NCBI GenBank assembly: GCA_037074765.1
Contig: JBAMDO010000019.1
Location: forward strand, 372,001-436,000
Direction of reading: 5' to 3'
Source of the DNA: Mansonella perstans
Lineage: Eukaryota; Nematoda; Chromadorea; Rhabditida; Onchocercidae
Length of the DNA stretch: 64,000 nucleotides
Shown: positions 13,559 to 32,269 of the stretch, one piece after another
Numbering within the stretch: position 1 is the stretch's first letter
Layout: each line of letters begins with the position of its first letter
Notes under the pieces: model-generated
The model's database searches: none
What the model was told of the DNA's origin: nothing
Seen by the model: the letters and a program-made list of their open reading frames with translations, nothing else
Translations under genes and position numbers: made by a program

Positions 13559-16500
13559 AAAACGTTATGGAAAAATGTGGAATCACTTCTGAGAATTTGC
13601 GTGCATGACAAGCATCTTTCCACATTTATTGATAATTTTGTTGGAGCGGTAGAAATTGCCACAAATAATGAACATCCACTACTGGTCAAACGTTCCAAAA
13701 GACAACTTGCTGAAATAGAAATGAAGTAAGCTATAATATTAGCGTGTAATAAATATTATTAGATCAACTTTTCCCTGAAGGATATAGTCTGGCACATTTC
13801 AGATCATATGCTACAGTTCTTATAACGTCTGCAGTGATAGCAGCGTTGATAACATTCATTTGTCTAATCATTATTCTGCATATCTTTATCTACATGAGAT
13901 GGGGCATAAGTCGTCAACTCATTCTTCTCAATACCAAGGTTACTTTTATTTCCGATATTTGCAAGCATAACTTTTCCTAATCAACTACTTAACAAAAAAT
14001 GGTTCATGTTAATAGGCAATGAGATTCAGGATAGGATAGAGAGGTGATAGTGAGCCAAAACGATATTAGTGCTTTTCTAAGAATGTTTTTAAACGTTAAA
14101 GGTATGTGCGCTCGAGTCACGTCTTGGAACACGCCAACTACCGGCAGAATTGCAAAAGAGACTGTGCGCAGAAATTGGTGTCGCATTTGAAACAATCCAG
14201 AAAGAACGACAGAAATTCGCTCAGGAATTCGTTAATGGTATACATGATTGTTTATGGTTGGGACATAGTTCGGGTATAGGATATGGTTTCAGGACATGGT
14301 TGCACTCTTTTACTTTCATAAATTTGTTTTGTGATTTCTAATGTAGCCATGAAACGTAATTTTATCCGGATGAATACATTATATTGATCAATTGATTTTT
14401 TAATTTTTAAATTTAGACTTTGCTTTGACACGTTGACTTTAGTTATAGCAACTGAAAGCTTCTGAAATCTTTCGAACCAAATTCCAACAAAACACAGTTA
14501 TTTTTTTCTCATAAACTTCTTCGTTTGCTCATGAATAAATAAATCCCTTTTATGCTTTAAGTGTTATCGACCGATGTTATCAAGAAAAAAAATTGCAATA
14601 ACTTAATGCCAAAAATTATAACATTAAATATTTTCCTTAAATAAAAAAAATAATTGTGAATTTATTAAATCATTAAATATCTTCAGAAGAAAGAAAAATG
14701 GCTGAGGAGGTAGTTCAATCAGAAAATGAACCTCAATATGAAACAATGCGCGGAATAGGCAATGAAGTGTTTACCGCTAAAAAAAGAAGCGGTATATGCT
14801 TGTATTTTTTATAATTACTGAATTTTTGTCTGCGCCAAAGACAGCAGAAGAATATAATACATATATCAATGATAAAATTATACGTGATATTTTTTACAGA
14901 AAAGGATGTCCCTATACCAGTTCCAGTTCCAAATCTGTCTTCCGAAAAGATATCCGGTGAATGATTTTTCCAATGCTTTTTTAAAATACTCCTTTAAACT
15001 AAATTTGAAGTTTGAGTTAAATTTCAATTTTTTAAAATTCTATAAAATTTGCAGATGATCATTATGAAAATGTATCGAAACGTAAGCATCTTTTTTATTT
15101 TAATCAGTTTGATTCTACACAGTCTGGGTAAGAACATTATCAATGCTGGTCTTCTTTCACTTCCACCATAATTCTCATCTTTTTATGCTGCAAAATAAGC
15201 AGTTGAATATGTTATGGATTGCACTTTTATTGCATAATTTTTTTCAGTTATTGCAAAAAGGACATTATCATTGAAACCAGCAAATTTGTAAAAATTAGAA
15301 ATTTAAAACGTATTGAACTCATAAATTAAAATGCTGGCAGTAGTAATTTTAAAAAATTTGGCAGTTGTGATTTTAAAAGCAAAACAGAAAAAACCAGCAT
15401 TAGAACGCTTTCAGCAAGAATATTGCTTTGAAAATTATATTGTGCTAATTTAATGCCAATATATATCTTAGAAACATCGAAAAGAAATAACAACCAGCTG
15501 ACTGGTTCCTAATAGAGTTCTAAAAAGAGTGTCAGACTTTTATGAATTGTTAAAAAGAATCTTCAAATAATTTTAAAGCCCTAAATAGCACACCGTCAAT
15601 TTTTCAGCGGAGAAAAAGTTACCAGAAACAACTTCAAAAAGTAAGCTCTTTCTTTAATTTGTTACCAATGTGCTTGAAATTGAGACATATTTTTAATTAA
15701 AAAAATTGATAACGAAAGAAATTTAATAAAGTTTTAAAAGGACAACATTTTATTGTTACGTTACATATCAGTTAAAATTAAAATAATTACAGAATCGGCA
15801 CCAAAGCAACAAGTTGAGATTAAAGGTAAATTAAAGGATTATTAATGCTGTAACTGTTTTTTACGTTACATATCAGTTAAAATTAAAATAATTACAGAAT
15901 CGGCACCAAAGCAACAAGTTGAGATTAAAGGTAAATTAAAGGATTATTAATGCTGTAACTGTTTTTTTTATGTATGAGAAAATGAACTTGGTTGAAAGAA
16001 ATATTCTATCACTTTTATGAGAACAAATGAAACGGAAGCTTTCAATGAAATACCTGAAGGAATTACTGTAAAATGCTTTATTTGAAATCACGGCATTGCA
16101 GCACCAGCAGTTGGTGGTATGGTAGACATGGCAGATCCGAAGTATCAAACACTTGTCGGCATGGATAATGAAAAAATTTTCGCTGAAAAGAAAGGTAATT
16201 AAATAAAGTAATTCAGATTGATTGAGAAAAATTATATTCAAAATAATCGTACGTTCAGTGCATTACTATTAGCACAAACTCAATTCTGATTTTGGGACAA
16301 TCGCTTTTCTTTTGCGTTTTAGTAAGTTTCTTAAAAGATTCATCTGAATTTAAAAGGCTGATCATAAATGTAAAAACTCCATCGATAAGTTGCGATTTCT
16401 TATCTATCTAATTGTTATTTGCAGAAGGCAATGTGAAGGGAACAGAAGAAATTAAGCGTAATTTTTACGTTACACTTTACATACTATTTCGAAAATCATC

Positions 16501-17077
16501 AGTTGAAACTGTGTGCTGCAACGAACATGTTGAAACAAAGATTCCACTTTCCTCATCTTAAACCCATTATTCCATATATCTTCAGTAAACATAATTCAGT
16601 CCCTGTCTGTTTCATCAAGACAGATCTTCCATTCTACTTGTGTTATTGATCTTATGCTTCCTGGCCTATATAATCACAATATGACTTAAAAACAAAAGTT
16701 TCCATTCCAAAAAACAGAACAAATTTACTCTAACTTGCATTTAATATAAATTGTAGCCCCGGCAGTGGGCGGCATGGTGGATCACACAGATCCAGCTTAT
16801 CAAACACTTGTCGGTATGGAAAATGCAAAAGTTTTTCAAGAAAAAGGTAATCTAATTTATTTCGTTTTTTTTAAATCAAACAATACATCACTGACAAAAT
16901 TCTTGACAAATAAAATTTGCAAAAGTTATTTGAGTTAATTTTTTACTTCAATCTTTCGCATCCCAGATAAGGATATCTATTTCATTTTAAATTAATAGTT
17001 AAATAACAGAAATACTTGCACTTTTTCGAATTTTCTGTATTTTTTAATTTTAATGAGCAGCTACTTTTCTAGCTTAA
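13559..17077 (+). CDS. Single-pass membrane protein with repeated tyrosine motifs (5' end incomplete)
   Basis: Unrecognised family. Exons by splice sites and continuous frame: 13559-13725, 13803-13938, 14102-14237, 14687-14791, 14900-14956, 15055-15081, 15608-15640, 15793-15825, 15898-15930, 16102-16194, 16425-16457, 16757-16846 and a tentative last exon 17061-17077. The N-terminal part has a dibasic, furin-like KRSKRQ, followed by a strong transmembrane helix (about SAVIAALITFICLIIILHIF). Then comes a Leu/Glu helical segment and a hydrophilic tail. Tail repeats share AVGGMVD-DP-YQTLVGM-N-K-F-EK (exons at 16102 and 16757) and a diverged copy QYETMRGIGNEVFTAKK (exon at 14687). Exons from 14687 to 16846 are all multiples of three and all start and end in phase 1. 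The start codon exon was not found, and the last exon is uncertain: reading through the 16846 donor gives an alternative stop a few codons on. Likely a cell-surface protein with a phosphotyrosine-type tail, as inference. Confidence 0.7.
15756..15965 (+). repeat. 105-bp tandem duplication containing a complete 33-nt exon
   Basis: Two essentially identical head-to-tail copies (15756-15860 and 15861-15965), each with a T-rich/TTACAG acceptor, the 33-base exon encoding SAPKQQVEIK plus a junction residue, and a GTAAAT donor. Since exon phase is 1-1, both copies can be included without breaking frame. Confidence 0.92.
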
Positions 17078-17636
17078 AAAGGATCGGAAGAAGATAGCTG
17101 ATTTCTAAATTTACATTGCACCTTATGTGATATACATATTTAAAATTGTCTTATATATCTTATGTAATATTTCCAAAATCGAAAACTTGAAATTTTGTTC
17201 TCTCTATGATGCCCAGTATATTTTGTGCAATTTGTTCTTTTTCGATCATTATGTTATAATATTATCAATAATAAATATTGAATTCAAAATAAACTACGGT
17301 GCAAAATCAATTCTTCTCTTACTAATACGTTATCAAGCAAATAAATAATAAATATTTATGTGCATATTATTGACGATATTTATGCATGATGATGATTATA
17401 TATTGTGATAAAACGATAAAATGTAAATGATAACTTATCATAAATGATAAAACGTAGCCAATTGCAATTTAATATCATCAAAATCAAAAACTTCATAAAC
17501 AGAAGATTAGGCGTCAATAAACGTAGACAAAAATAGGGATTAATTGGAGGAGAAGAATTTGAAATATGGAATGAAACTATCGGAAAAGAATTATTCACTC
17601 TAAATGATAATGTCATCGAGAATAGTACTAAATGTT

Positions 17637-17880
17637 ATGATTTGTCCGACTTGATAATTTCTTCCCGGGAGATATCGGGCAGAAATAGTATGAGAATATA
17701 TTCGCCATTATCTCGGTATTATTGTTCACAATACTCGGGTGAGATTGTACTGTTGCATTATGACTACATTGAATAGGTCGTATCTTATCAGTGCGCTTGC
17801 TGTTATGAGTGCAGGGAACAAACATACCTGTATGATTTGCCCGACTTGGTAATTTCTTCCCGGGAGATATCAGACAAAGT
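17637..17880. repeat. ~48-bp direct repeats flanking a less AT-rich segment upstream of AKT
   Basis: atgatttg(t/c)ccgactt followed by aatttcttcccgggagatatc occurs at 17637-17685 and 17833-17880, about 196 bases apart, with few differences. The enclosed DNA is noticeably more GC-rich than its surroundings. Nature unknown: a degenerate mobile element or duplicated regulatory segment are both possible. Confidence 0.75.
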
Positions 17881-18059
17881 CGATCAGGGATATCCGTGTA
17901 ATTCTTAGATTTCATTCTCCTTTTATAATCCTTGCACAACCACTGTTAAAGCATCATACTTTTCCCATCTATCCTTTCTATTTTCTCCCATTGTATATGG
18001 TGTGGAATAAAATGGATAGAAATTGAGGATAATGAAAAAAAAGAAATAAATGAAAATAT

Positions 18060-18216
18060 TTGATTTATGATAGAATTGTTTTTTTTTTTTTTTTTTTTGC
18101 TGCGTTTTAAATCTTAAAGTAATGAAATGGTAATTTTTCTCACATAATTTGCTATATACAATACTATAAAATGTTTCATTTTTTTTCACATTTTTTTTTT
18201 TTTTTTTTTTTTGAAA
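18060..18216. repeat. Poly(T) tracts upstream of AKT
   Basis: Two long T runs (around 18079-18099 and 18187-18212) lie 80-230 bases before the AKT start codon. Similar homopolymers occur in AKT introns at about 18624-18650 and downstream at 24738-24776. Confidence 0.8.
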
Positions 18217-18288
18217 AGTTTTCATTGATAATTACTATAACAGAGTATTTGTTTAGGAAGAAATAACTTGGCAAGGAAAAATTGTGGT

Positions 18289-23954
<5,666 letters not shown>

Positions 23955-24744
23955 AGTTATATCGTAAAATTTATTAATAAAATTGATGTAAATGCAAAAT
24001 AAATTTATTTAATATCTTACAGTTGAATTCAGTCCCATACGCTACTGCTATTAAGGTCCTAAATTTCTTACAAAGGTTTTTGAATTTGGTTCCATACGCT
24101 ACTAAATGTTTCTTGATTTCCGTTTTTTAGTTTTTTGATTTTATTAGCACGCTCTAAATACGTTAAAAATAATCTCAGAAATTAGAAATTTTTTATTGTT
24201 TTTACTTTTTAACCATTATTAGAAAAAACATCACTCCGGTGCTGTATTTATCCTTTTTTGAATTTGAATATAAGTTTTTGCTGTTTCGTTACTGTGATAT
24301 TGGTTGTAATTAATTATGAGACTTTACGCTTCAATTTCTCATAAAATAGTGTTTTTATTTTTACTATATTTCTATACTTTATTATTCTATATGTTTTTTC
24401 ATTTTCAGTGTTTTTGCGTTTTTTCTCTCAGAGATTTATTGAAGCATGGGATTTTCGACGGGTCGTGATTTTTTGAAATTTTTTTAAACTTATTTGAAAT
24501 TCATATGTATTTATAGCTTGGAAGGAGACATTAGATGTTAAATTGTTTTACAGCGTCTATTTTTGATTTCGTTTTGTGAGTCTGCCATCAACGGTTGATT
24601 TTTATATGTCTTTTGTGCGTGATTCTTAACTATATTTCATATTTTCATATTTTTGTCTACTTCATTTTCGTTTATGCTTGTATTCACTTCATTTTTTAAT
24701 TTGGTTGCGTATAAGTTCGATATGAACATTTATTCGTTTTTTTT

Positions 24745-24777
<33 letters not shown>

Positions 24778-26401
24778 TTTAAATGTCAAACTGATTTGGT
24801 GACGATATTGAATGTATTTTTGCAGTTAATTTTTTCGCTCTATTTTTAAAATAACGAAATGGGATGAAATGACGAGCAGTTAGTGATGCTAAAATCTATC
24901 AGTGTCACGTTGCTTAATTTGAAATCAAGTTACACTTTGGAACATCGATGTAAAACTATAGCATCATTATTTCTGGAGCTTTATGGATACCAATGCGCAA
25001 AAGATAGTTGTAGAATGTCCTTTTGGGACTTGAGAATTAGGAGAGTTGTAGAATGCCCCTTTGGGACTTGAGAATTAAGACCCAGAGAACAATTCTATTG
25101 TTAGAAGATGAATTAAATCAACCAAATTCATGGCTTCTCTGAGGCGATCAATTTGTCTTCTTAAAATAAAATCAGTTTAGTAATGTGACAGCAACATCGA
25201 AAAATTCACTTTGATGCGTTTGCTGATTCTTACTTCTGTAAAAGTCTTTGAAATGAAAGCTCTGCCTTGCAAGTTATTTTATTACAATAGTTTGTTACTA
25301 ATCGTTTTGCATTGAATATAGTATTCACTACTCATAGTTATAATTACTCTTCAAGTCATTCAACACCTGCAAGTCATCTATTAAGCGATCAACTTTTTTG
25401 TTATTACGATTAGTAATATCAACCTTCAGTTAAGTCCAAGCTATATTCATTATCGGTATTGGTTATACTCTGATAAAAAGGTCAACTCATAATCTTATTA
25501 TAAATTAAATTGAGCACTTAAGATGCAGAGGAGCATTGCATCTGGAAAGGCTTCTGAAGCAATTAATTTGATAAATGAGAAATATTTCGTGCACAAGATG
25601 AGAGTGAACTGAGTGTTTGTTTCTTATCTTTTTTCTTTATTTGATTTAAAGCACGTTTTTCTATTCTTACCTGATTTCCGAAGTCAAACGATAAATACGC
25701 CTCCCAAAATTCTGATTCATTCTGATTTGATCACTTTCAACTTTCACGCTACATTGCAGCTATGTATTTTATATGAAACAATAAAAATTCTTTTAAAACA
25801 CTATTCATCCTCTTACAGAACTTGTTTTATTGAATTTCATCTTATTTAAAAACTAATTTAAATTTAGTAGCAAGAGAATACCAATATTAAATTCATATAA
25901 AATTCCTTAAATACATTTGTGAAAATGTGACTAAGACCGAAAGCACGGGTAAAATATGTGAGAATCATAAAAATGGTTTAAATTTAATCCAGTTGTGAAT
26001 ATATCTGTAAATGATCAAATTTTTATAAAGGTGAATTGCATGTTTAATTCAAAGCCGATTACAATGATTGATCAATGGATTACAGTGTTTTCAGATTTAA
26101 GAAAATAAAAGAAAATTAAAATAATAACACAGTAGTGACACTGATGAGAACATTCATGTATTTGTAAAAAATCTCTATTTGGACTTGTTATATTCCTTAC
26201 AAGTCATTGAAAACGATATAAATAACAAAATTTACACTTCTTTCCTTGTAAGTATACTTTAAAAGCACTTTCAGATTAATTTGTTATACATTATACATAA
26301 TATTATTGATTTACAATGTATGAAGATACAAGATGTAGCCAAAGCTTCTGAAATCCTTATAAACTGAATGAATTTTAAACTAAACTTTGTGTAAACTTGC
26401 A
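23955..26401. other. Intergenic between convergent AKT and SNAP-25 genes
   Basis: Contains the AKT 3' flank (AATAAA near 23998), a long poly(T) at about 24738-24776, and a two-copy 37-bp tandem repeat at 25006-25080 (gttgtagaatg...tttgggacttgagaatta). No family was recognised in frames such as 24883-25071 (+) or 25613-25849 (+). Confidence 0.5.
25006..25080. repeat. 37-bp tandem duplication
   Basis: agttgtagaatgtccttttgg and agttgtagaatgcccctttgg begin successive copies 37 bases apart, each ending ttgagaatta. Intergenic. Confidence 0.75.
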
Positions 26402-29400
26402 TTATTTAGTGATTAGCTTATTTGCTCGTTTATTGGCTGATTCCACTCTTACTTCATTTGATTGGGTCTGCAATCATTATCCGATTAATTCAATAAAGAA
26501 AATCTAAAACATTACCGTTATTTCAATTAAGAGAAACTTGGATCCATAATACAAATAGGATCCATAATATAAATAGAGATGAAAAATTAATGTCTACCGT
26601 ACCTTCTCATGTATGCGATCCAACTGTCTATTTTGATTGCTAACTTCTGTGCTCATATCAATTGCCATATTACGCAAATTACCAACCATCGTTGACACCT
26701 GTTGTACATTCTCGTCCATTTCATCTTCACGCGCATCGTTTGTTATTCTCCAAATTTCACTTTTATTCATAAAGCGAAAGTTTTAAAACTTGCCCATCAA
26801 TTTATTTAATTTTTTTTGTTAAATTTATTGTTTATCCGTTTGAATAAACGCTATGCAATCATACTGAATGTTCTACAAAAAAAGAAACTTATGCATACTT
26901 AATTGAAAGCATTCGAAAATATTAAATTATCTCAGAATGAATTTTTAGGAAGTTCTTCAAATAGAAATTGAGCAAAGGAAATGCTCGCAATTTATTTCAA
27001 AAATTAAACCCAACAACTAATATTAAAGTTCTACAAAAATGAGGAAAAGAATTTCCAAACAGAGTATTAAACAGTAAAATGGTTAACAAACCGTGTGATA
27101 TACCCCCCCTGAGGACCCATTCCAGAGTCGCCAACAGTTATCCGAGGCTGATCACTAATTACTCCTCCATCGTCGTCTTTTTTCCATGCCTTTGCATATT
27201 CTGAATTTTTTTCAAAATCTTCTGTCCTGCAATTTTAATTTTATTTTCGAAGTCTTATGAAATTATATTGTTTTACCTCTTAGTGAACGAATGTTATGTG
27301 AACAAAATATTGTTTTATTCCACAGTGCACTTTGAAGAAATACTTTTGCTTGCAGATGGATTTTCAAAATTATAATGATCTTTCACGTTAAAGAGCCACT
27401 TAGATATCAGAGAATAAAGGGAAGAAAAAGTAATGATTATGAAATTTTCTATTGCTAGCAACGGAAGAGAAATTTGTGTAATAAGTTTTTGAAACGTTTT
27501 AAATTATCGGCATGTTTAAATTAGCAAACAGATTCTTATTTAATGGCGTAAGCTTTCCAAAAACAAACTTGAAACATGGGAGAGTGCATAAACCACAACA
27601 TTTTTCCATGCCTTTTAGATGCTCTTCTGCCTCACGCATATCCTGATTTATCGTATCTAGGCCGCCTTCGACACGTTCTAGCTGCTCTGCAATCGTGTTT
27701 TTCACATGTAATAATATTAATGATTTCATCTCTGATTATTCCAACTATATGGATTTGTGGTAATCTGGTGACTGATATCTTTCCTATCTCAACTTAAATT
27801 TAAGAATAAGCGACTAAAGGCGAAAAAAAAACTTTTGCAAAAAAAGAAGTGAAAGAGTACCTCCTTGATCATCTAACATTACAAGTGTTTTAATGCCTGC
27901 TTCCTTGCTCTGAAATCACAAGACAATTTTTTGAGAGATTTGGTTTCAAACGATTAGAAATTTTTTTACAAATTAAAATTTTTCGTAATTTTAGCTCTTT
28001 AATCAATGTAGAACGAACTAGCAGTTATTGTTCGATGAATAAAAAATCATTCGTTCAAATGAACTAAGTAAATCTTTGAATATCATAATCAAAATGATAA
28101 GCAATAATGGTTTCCCACACAATATAAATCATCCTTTCAATACAACAACATACCTCTTCACATAACTGTAGCATGCGCCTTGTGGCTTCCAATGACTGAA
28201 ATATTTTCAAAAATTTATTTAAATTAATCTTTATCTTATTGAAAAATCTAAAATATGTGAATAAACAAAAAATGAAAATGAAGCTTTGATTTGAAGAATT
28301 TACAAAGCCTAAAATTTTGATGCTGTAGTTTTTAATTCCGCTTAAGGGCTTTAAATAGAAATACCACGACCGGGTTTTTATTGCAATCATAATAATTGTT
28401 AGTTTCTTGACTTTTTTTGCTCGTAAAAAGTTAAAACAATAATTAAAAAAATTGGAAATACTTTTTAATATTTAAATAAAACTTCTTCATGGCATGTCCA
28501 TCATTTCCCGCTTCCACTTTTCACGTTTAATTGCAGTTAAGGAACAAATGACCCCATCCAGAAGAAGCTTCAGATAACTAACTGAATATTCATTTCTTCT
28601 TAAGGAAAGCACTAATACATATATGAAACATGATATCATCAATATTTTATGAAATCATTACTTTCAATACGGTACTATTGACGGAAAATTTTTGAATTCA
28701 TCAGACATATCAGTAGGTAACTTTACTTTTTAGTAAATTGTTAGTGCCTAGCACTTGATGGGAATGTTCATCCTTCATTTTACTCCTTTTCCGGACAGTG
28801 AGTTGTCAAGTCGGCAACTTGCTGATTTTGCATTGATTATGTAACGAAGACAAAAGCCAATACAGTTAATAAAAATTGATTTGCAGAAATAGTTTTGCAG
28901 AAATACTGATTCAGGATCTAATAATCATCGAGTTGTTGACAGGGTACCATGAAATTTGAAATTTCAAATAATTACTGTCAATTAATATTTAACTGCTGAG
29001 AACAAATATTTTTGAAAAACTGTTATTGAAACAAATCCATTTCAAACTATGCAAAATATAATAAGCATTATATAATTATCGGAGGAATTAGTGTTAAACA
29101 TAACTTGACAAACTGCAAAAAACTCGTCCATACTCTCTTCACTATCGTATCGAAAGCAAAAAGATATTCCCAGTTGTTCCGAATGTCTTTGATGATTACT
29201 CGACTATTTGCATTGCTGAGAAATGGTCACACAATTAAAGTAGTTTATTAAATCATATCTCAGTCATTTTATGCTCATTAAAGGGGATCATTTCTGTGAA
29301 ACCTAAGCCTGAGATACAAAGATTAAACACTGATACAGGAGAGAGGAAAGCGATTTAATTGTTTTGAAATTGGATTCACCGCTTAGAATTTAAAATATCT

Positions 29401-32269
29401 GAACTTAGGAAGGGTCAAAGAAGCGCAATTAAGAGTAAAAATAAAACTGGATCATGGTTCCAAATTGCTTCTGAAATATTGAAAAAAGGAAAGTTCTGAG
29501 TGTTTAGAAAATGCACACAAAATATGAATTAGTGGACTGTGAATAGATGGTTATTAATTCATTCGAATCATCTGAACTTTGAATTTGACCTAAGAAGTGA
29601 AGTAGAAGTATGGACTACTGTAGAACTGCCTTCATTTTTTTCCGTCAGTGTTTAATTCATGTCAAATTATCCGTAAATCAGTAAATGATTCATAAATAGA
29701 AACAATTTCTCAAAAAAAAACTGCTCATAATAATGACCATGTCTCCATATGCATATATATATATATATATATATAAATTGATGCATAGAGTAATGGTAAT
29801 GTTGTAATATGATTTACCACAAAAGAGGCAGTAGACAAAGGGAATCTGTTGATTAGATTTCCGGTTATATCAACACTTGATAGATACATGTGTCAAAATG
29901 TCAATAAGAAATTGAAGATAGCAATAAGTTCACTCTCGGAGCCATGTAAACAATGCAACTGAACATTTTTAATAACAGTTTCAAACTACCGAGCTTAACT
30001 AACTTATGTAGTGACAGATACATTTGAGTAAGTTTGGATTTGCAATCGTACTGCTGCGAGACTCGTCCAATTGTTTCAGAATCTTTGGAAATTAGAAGTA
30101 GTGTGATAAATTTGCTTATAAGCCTAGATTATCTGCTTTCTAATTTCAAGATAAAACGCAATCCCATTTGTTTTCAAAGAATTAAAAGGATAAAGGAATC
30201 TCATTACTTTTTTTTATCAGTTAACAGAAGGTGAGGTCTGGAAACACTATAAAAGAGATGGGCAACAATAAATTGTTGATGGCTGAAAATCTATATAATT
30301 CTCTTAGAATTTTTTTTTTTGCACTATCAAAGAAATCTTCCCGCTATTAGCAACAGTTTGATTTTTCGAAAATTTCTAGTAACTGTTTCCATAAATTCAA
30401 GATTTTCGTCATTTTAAAATGTTTGGTAAAAAATTCTGAGAGAACATTAATGATATTTGAATATGTTTTGAGAAAAAAAAAAAAAAAAAAAAATATATTC
30501 CTCTCACTACGAATATCTCGATTGCTCTTGTCACAAAAAAAACAATTTAATACTATAAATATCTTAAAAGTTTTAAAAAGCTGGAAAAAAGTACTTGGAT
30601 AAAAGTACACTACCCCTTCCATTGAAAAGTGCGCATTATTCGAAGTTACATAATGTAAGTTAACAATTTGTATAGCAATGCAACTAACTAATGTAATAAA
30701 TAAAAGATAAAGTGAAAATAGGAAGGAAGGGAAATAAACAAAGCTGTTAAAGAACATATGGCAGCATATTACATTGGAAATCAAAAATTAATTTTCCATA
30801 TAGAGATGAGAATTGAAACATTGCCATTCAATGCAGTGGTATCATTACTACCTCAATATTATTCCTTTTGATTACATTAATTCTAGAGAAAGAAGTTTTA
30901 AATCCCAAGTTAGCTATTTCCTTCAAACTTTTGCTTAGCAGGCATTTTATTATAAAAAATTCAAATTTGAAATATTACCAAACAGATGCATCTAACTGAA
31001 ATGCAGAGAGAATATCGCATGAAATATATAACTAAATCCGAGAAATAGAATTAATTAATCATTTACTGACAATGAAAGTAAAATGATGAAGCAAATTTAT
31101 GAAAAGAATAGGAAATTTCATGCATTTTTTTTTTCTCGATTTACTAACGATTAAATGCAAGTAATTAAGGCTCTAAAAGATGTATATAAGGCTTTGTCTT
31201 CCAATTAGAACTGTAAAGAATTGCTTGATTATTATTGGATGCAAAAACATGTTTATGATTAGATTAATTATCCGCTATCACGATAAAATTTATGGAAAAA
31301 TAATTTTTCATTTGCTTTCACATAATATTTCTAAAACTCGGCATTGTCTAACTTATGATCATTTCACAGTTCTATCATTATATTCCATGATGATGCTTCG
31401 CATTCCAAAATCAAATTAGGGATCGAGCCAATGAGAAATTGGTTGTATTCTTTAAAATTTTCGTGCGATCTTTTCAGAATCAATGCTACTTTTGTTATTA
31501 TCAAGCAACACTAGATCAATCGAACTTTAAAATATGATCTCACTACAAGTCACCGATATATGATCAGGCGATCAAGGCAAGGTTTAACGTGACACATCTT
31601 CTCTAAAGTGGCTAATAGATATATATATTTAATATGAATGCCATATAATTCAGTGCTAGCAAGCTAGTATAATCCTCATTCGTAGGGATTTATAATGACG
31701 ACATCTCAATTAATCATTTGGCAGAGGCTCTGTACTTTGTTTTATCTCTGCATGACAATAACACGCATGTGCGGTAGATATTTCGAATTCTGCTAGAAAA
31801 TCATCAATAACTTGAGCAAACAAATAATTGAAGTCCAGAATTGCAAATTGAAAAATAAACTTTTTCATCTTATATTTTTAGAAGGATTTAAAAAAATGCT
31901 GATAGACCCATCATATAAATTCTGCTCTCTGGAAAAGACAAGAAATTTTGCTTTAATATTTTCACAATTTTCTTTTGAAATTTGCTAACTTTTCAATTCC
32001 AAAAGTGAAATCTAAAAAATAATAGGTAATAAGTATTATTATATATACCGATAATCGTCTTTTGAGCATGAAAGATATAACCTCAGATAAACAAGAGAAG
32101 TTTATTTCATTTGCTCCAGAATATGGACAATACCATTCAATGAAAATTTTTCATTTATTATCAGGATTATGTAATTGCAATAATTATTTAAGCTTACTTC
32201 ATCTGTTGTCGCGTTCATTTTCAAATTAATTTCTTCCAATGATTCTGGTATATCACCGTTTGCAATCAT
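26402..32269 (-). CDS. ric-4: SNAP-25-type t-SNARE
   Basis: Plasma-membrane Qbc-SNARE that pairs with syntaxin and synaptobrevin for synaptic vesicle exocytosis. Seven exons: 32269-32198, 28195-28154, 27909-27861, 27686-27569, 27226-27092, 26747-26603, 26467-26402; 208 aa. SNARE helix 1 runs from [13 protein letters not shown] through [34 protein letters not shown] linker with palmitoylatable cysteines [10 protein letters not shown] comes next, and SNARE helix 2 ([40 protein letters not shown]). It ends [14 protein letters not shown]. Length matches the family (about 206-230). The start is the Met of [13 protein letters not shown]; an upstream alternative first exon is possible because an AG acceptor-like site precedes it. 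Intron 1 is about 4 kb with no other gene seen inside. Transcribed convergently with AKT. Confidence 0.95.
28196..32197. other. Large first intron of SNAP-25 gene
   Basis: About 4 kb without recognisable coding content. Includes an (AT)n microsatellite near 29754-29775, a poly(A) tract around 30475-30493 and an open frame at 30347-30784 (-) that is low-complexity and Phe-rich. Regulatory content cannot be judged from this sequence alone. Confidence 0.6.
29752..29775. repeat. (AT)n microsatellite
   Basis: Uninterrupted ta/at dinucleotides, roughly 11-12 units, in SNAP-25 intron 1. Confidence 0.9.

Noticed and set aside
30347..30784. 145-codon minus-strand open frame
   Set aside because: Phe/poly-T derived low-complexity frame inside SNAP-25 intron 1, with no family resemblance and no splice-linked partner.
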